Positions 4,184 to 5,159 of a stretch of 5,159 nt of DNA are shown here, piece after piece (the stretch's first letter is position 1; each line of letters opens with the position of its first letter). The translations under genes and the position numbers were made by a program. A model generated the notes under the pieces. That model was not told where the DNA came from, did no database searches, and saw only the letters and a list, made by a program, of their open reading frames with translations. This DNA is from Fusobacteriaceae bacterium (lineage in GTDB: Bacteria > Fusobacteriota > Fusobacteriia > Fusobacteriales > Fusobacteriaceae), in assembly GCA_030625925.1 (NCBI GenBank), contig DAOUPY010000143.1:1-5159 (forward strand), written 5' to 3'.

Positions 4184-5159
4184 TCAATTCAGCCATTTTT
4201 TTAATTTATCTAAATAAACTCCTATTATTAGTTTTTCAGAGAATTCATCGATCATCTTCTGTCTCCCTAATTTACCAGCCTTTTCCCTTCTTTCCTCAGA
4301 CAGGTTGATAAACCACTCTAGTTTTTGAGCCAGGTCTTTAGACTCTCTAGGTGTGCAAAGATATCCAGTTTTCCCATCATCCACCAATTCACGACATCCA
4401 GGAACATTGGCAGCTATTATAGGTTTACCCATAGATGCATTTTCCATGATTACTCTAGAAATCCCTTCCCTATACGAGGGAAGTACAAAGCAAGAGGAGT
4501 CCTCGATTACTCTCGTTACATCATCTACTACTCCCAGATAATTGATTACCCCCTCATTATGGTATTTTTCCATGTATTCCACAGGAACTGCCGATGGATT
4601 AGGCACCCCTATTTTCCCTAAAAACAAAAATTCTATATCTTTATCCCCATGTTTAGATTTTATAATCTTGGCTGCCTCGCAATATTCCTTCACCCCTTTA
4701 TCCCAGAGAGCTCTGGCTATCATCAAAAATTTTATTTTATGGTTCGATCCTGTTTCTTTTAGAGGTTTAAAGTGATCGGTATCGATCCCTTCTCCATTTA
4801 AAACAAATGTTTTATCTGGTTCCACTAATTTTCTTTCTAAAAATACCTTCTTATCATTTTCATTTAAAAACCAAACTTCCTTTGCAAACCTCAGGGAAAA
4901 TCTGTATAGTTTTTCAACTACCCTGGTTACTTTTCCCTCCTTTATGAATGCATAACCCAGGCCTGTTGTCACAGCTATCGGTATGATATTTGCAAGTTTA
5001 GCAGCAATAGTTCCATATATTATGGGTTTTATTGTATAGTTAAAAACTATATCTAATTTTTCCCTCTTATATATCTTACGGAGGGTAAATATTAATTTCA
5101 TATCTTCTATTGGATTGGTTCCCTTGGAATTTATTTCGACATCTACTACTTTGGCTCCT
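4184..5159 (-). CDS. GT4-type glycosyltransferase (N-terminus outside the window)
   Basis: It transfers a sugar from a nucleotide donor, most likely onto a lipid-linked or surface glycan at the inner face of the membrane. The frame is open from 5158 to the TGA at 4186-4184, 324 residues; the first ATG at 5101 is internal, since the 19 codons before it (with VVDVEINSKG and NPIED) look like family sequence. Counting from 5158: NYTIKP (40-45) and TTGLGYAFI (64-72) of the acceptor domain; ARALWDKGV (148-156), whose Arg149 and Lys154 should hold the donor diphosphate; and EGISRVIME (231-239), the EX7E motif, then GKPIIAANVPGCRELV. The pattern resembles PglA/CapM-like enzymes of O-antigen, capsule or glycoprotein pathways. 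Neither donor nor acceptor can be fixed. Perhaps 40-50 residues are missing. An intrinsic terminator follows closely. Confidence 0.92.
   Translation of the reverse strand, partial: GAKVVDVEINSKGTNPIEDMKLIFTLRKIYKREKLDIVFNYTIKPIIYGTIAAKLANIIPIAVTTGLGYAFIKEGKVTRVVEKLYRFSLRFAKEVWFLNENDKKVFLERKLVEPDKTFVLNGEGIDTDHFKPLKETGSNHKIKFLMIARALWDKGVKEYCEAAKIIKSKHGDKDIEFLFLGKIGVPNPSAVPVEYMEKYHNEGVINYLGVVDDVTRVIEDSSCFVLPSYREGISRVIMENASMGKPIIAANVPGCRELVDDGKTGYLCTPRESKDLAQKLEWFINLSEERREKAGKLGRQKMIDEFSEKLIIGVYLDKLKKWLN

Noticed and set aside
3452..4775. Open frames on the strand opposite the thiolase and glycosyltransferase genes.
   Set aside because: They mirror conserved coding sequence, lack recognisable domains and good ribosome sites, and conflict with the well-supported genes.
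4184..5101. Taking the ATG at 5101 as the start of the glycosyltransferase.
   Set aside because: The frame stays open to the window edge with family-like residues, there is no ribosome site before 5101, and the first half of the N-terminal domain would be missing.

Overview
The window is AT-rich and carries compact bacterial housekeeping genes on both strands. Codon use (mostly A/T third positions), strong purine-rich Shine-Dalgarno sites and the gene mix suggest a low-GC anaerobe, perhaps Fusobacteriota or a clostridial-type Firmicute. That assignment is inference from gene style; there is no rRNA or other lineage marker here.

Left half, + strand: the C-terminal part of an RluA-family pseudouridine synthase (1-396) runs in from the left edge. 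A hairpin (415-439) follows, then ruvA (494-1087), encoding the Holliday-junction-binding subunit of RuvAB, and a deoxynucleoside kinase (best start 1166, end 1804). ruvA and the kinase are close enough to be co-transcribed. Their only obvious common theme is nucleic-acid metabolism: RNA modification, recombination and dNTP salvage.

Middle, - strand: the convergent junction is closed by a perfect 24-bp inverted repeat (1932-1981) that can terminate transcription from both sides. Beyond it lie two tandem TtcA-family PP-loop ATPases, upstream copy 3918-3076 and downstream copy 2925-1981. Both keep the SGGKDS ATP loop, a CxxC pair and a distal Cys, the pattern of Fe-S-dependent tRNA thiolases such as the 2-thiocytidine enzyme TtcA. 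Neither starts with ATG: the upstream copy uses TTG and the downstream copy most likely GTG, each behind a good ribosome-binding site. The upstream copy has a recognisable extended -10 promoter (4054-4082) and a predicted leader of about 129 nt with two hairpins. The downstream copy has an N-terminal extension of roughly 60 residues that I do not recognise.

Right end, - strand: a GT4-type glycosyltransferase (4184 to beyond 5159) whose N-terminus lies outside the window. It ends at its own intrinsic terminator (4125-4165), which separates it from the thiolase pair.

I see no mobile element, CRISPR array, tRNA or rRNA. The least ordinary part is the paralogous thiolase pair with its structured leader; nothing else looks like a new system.
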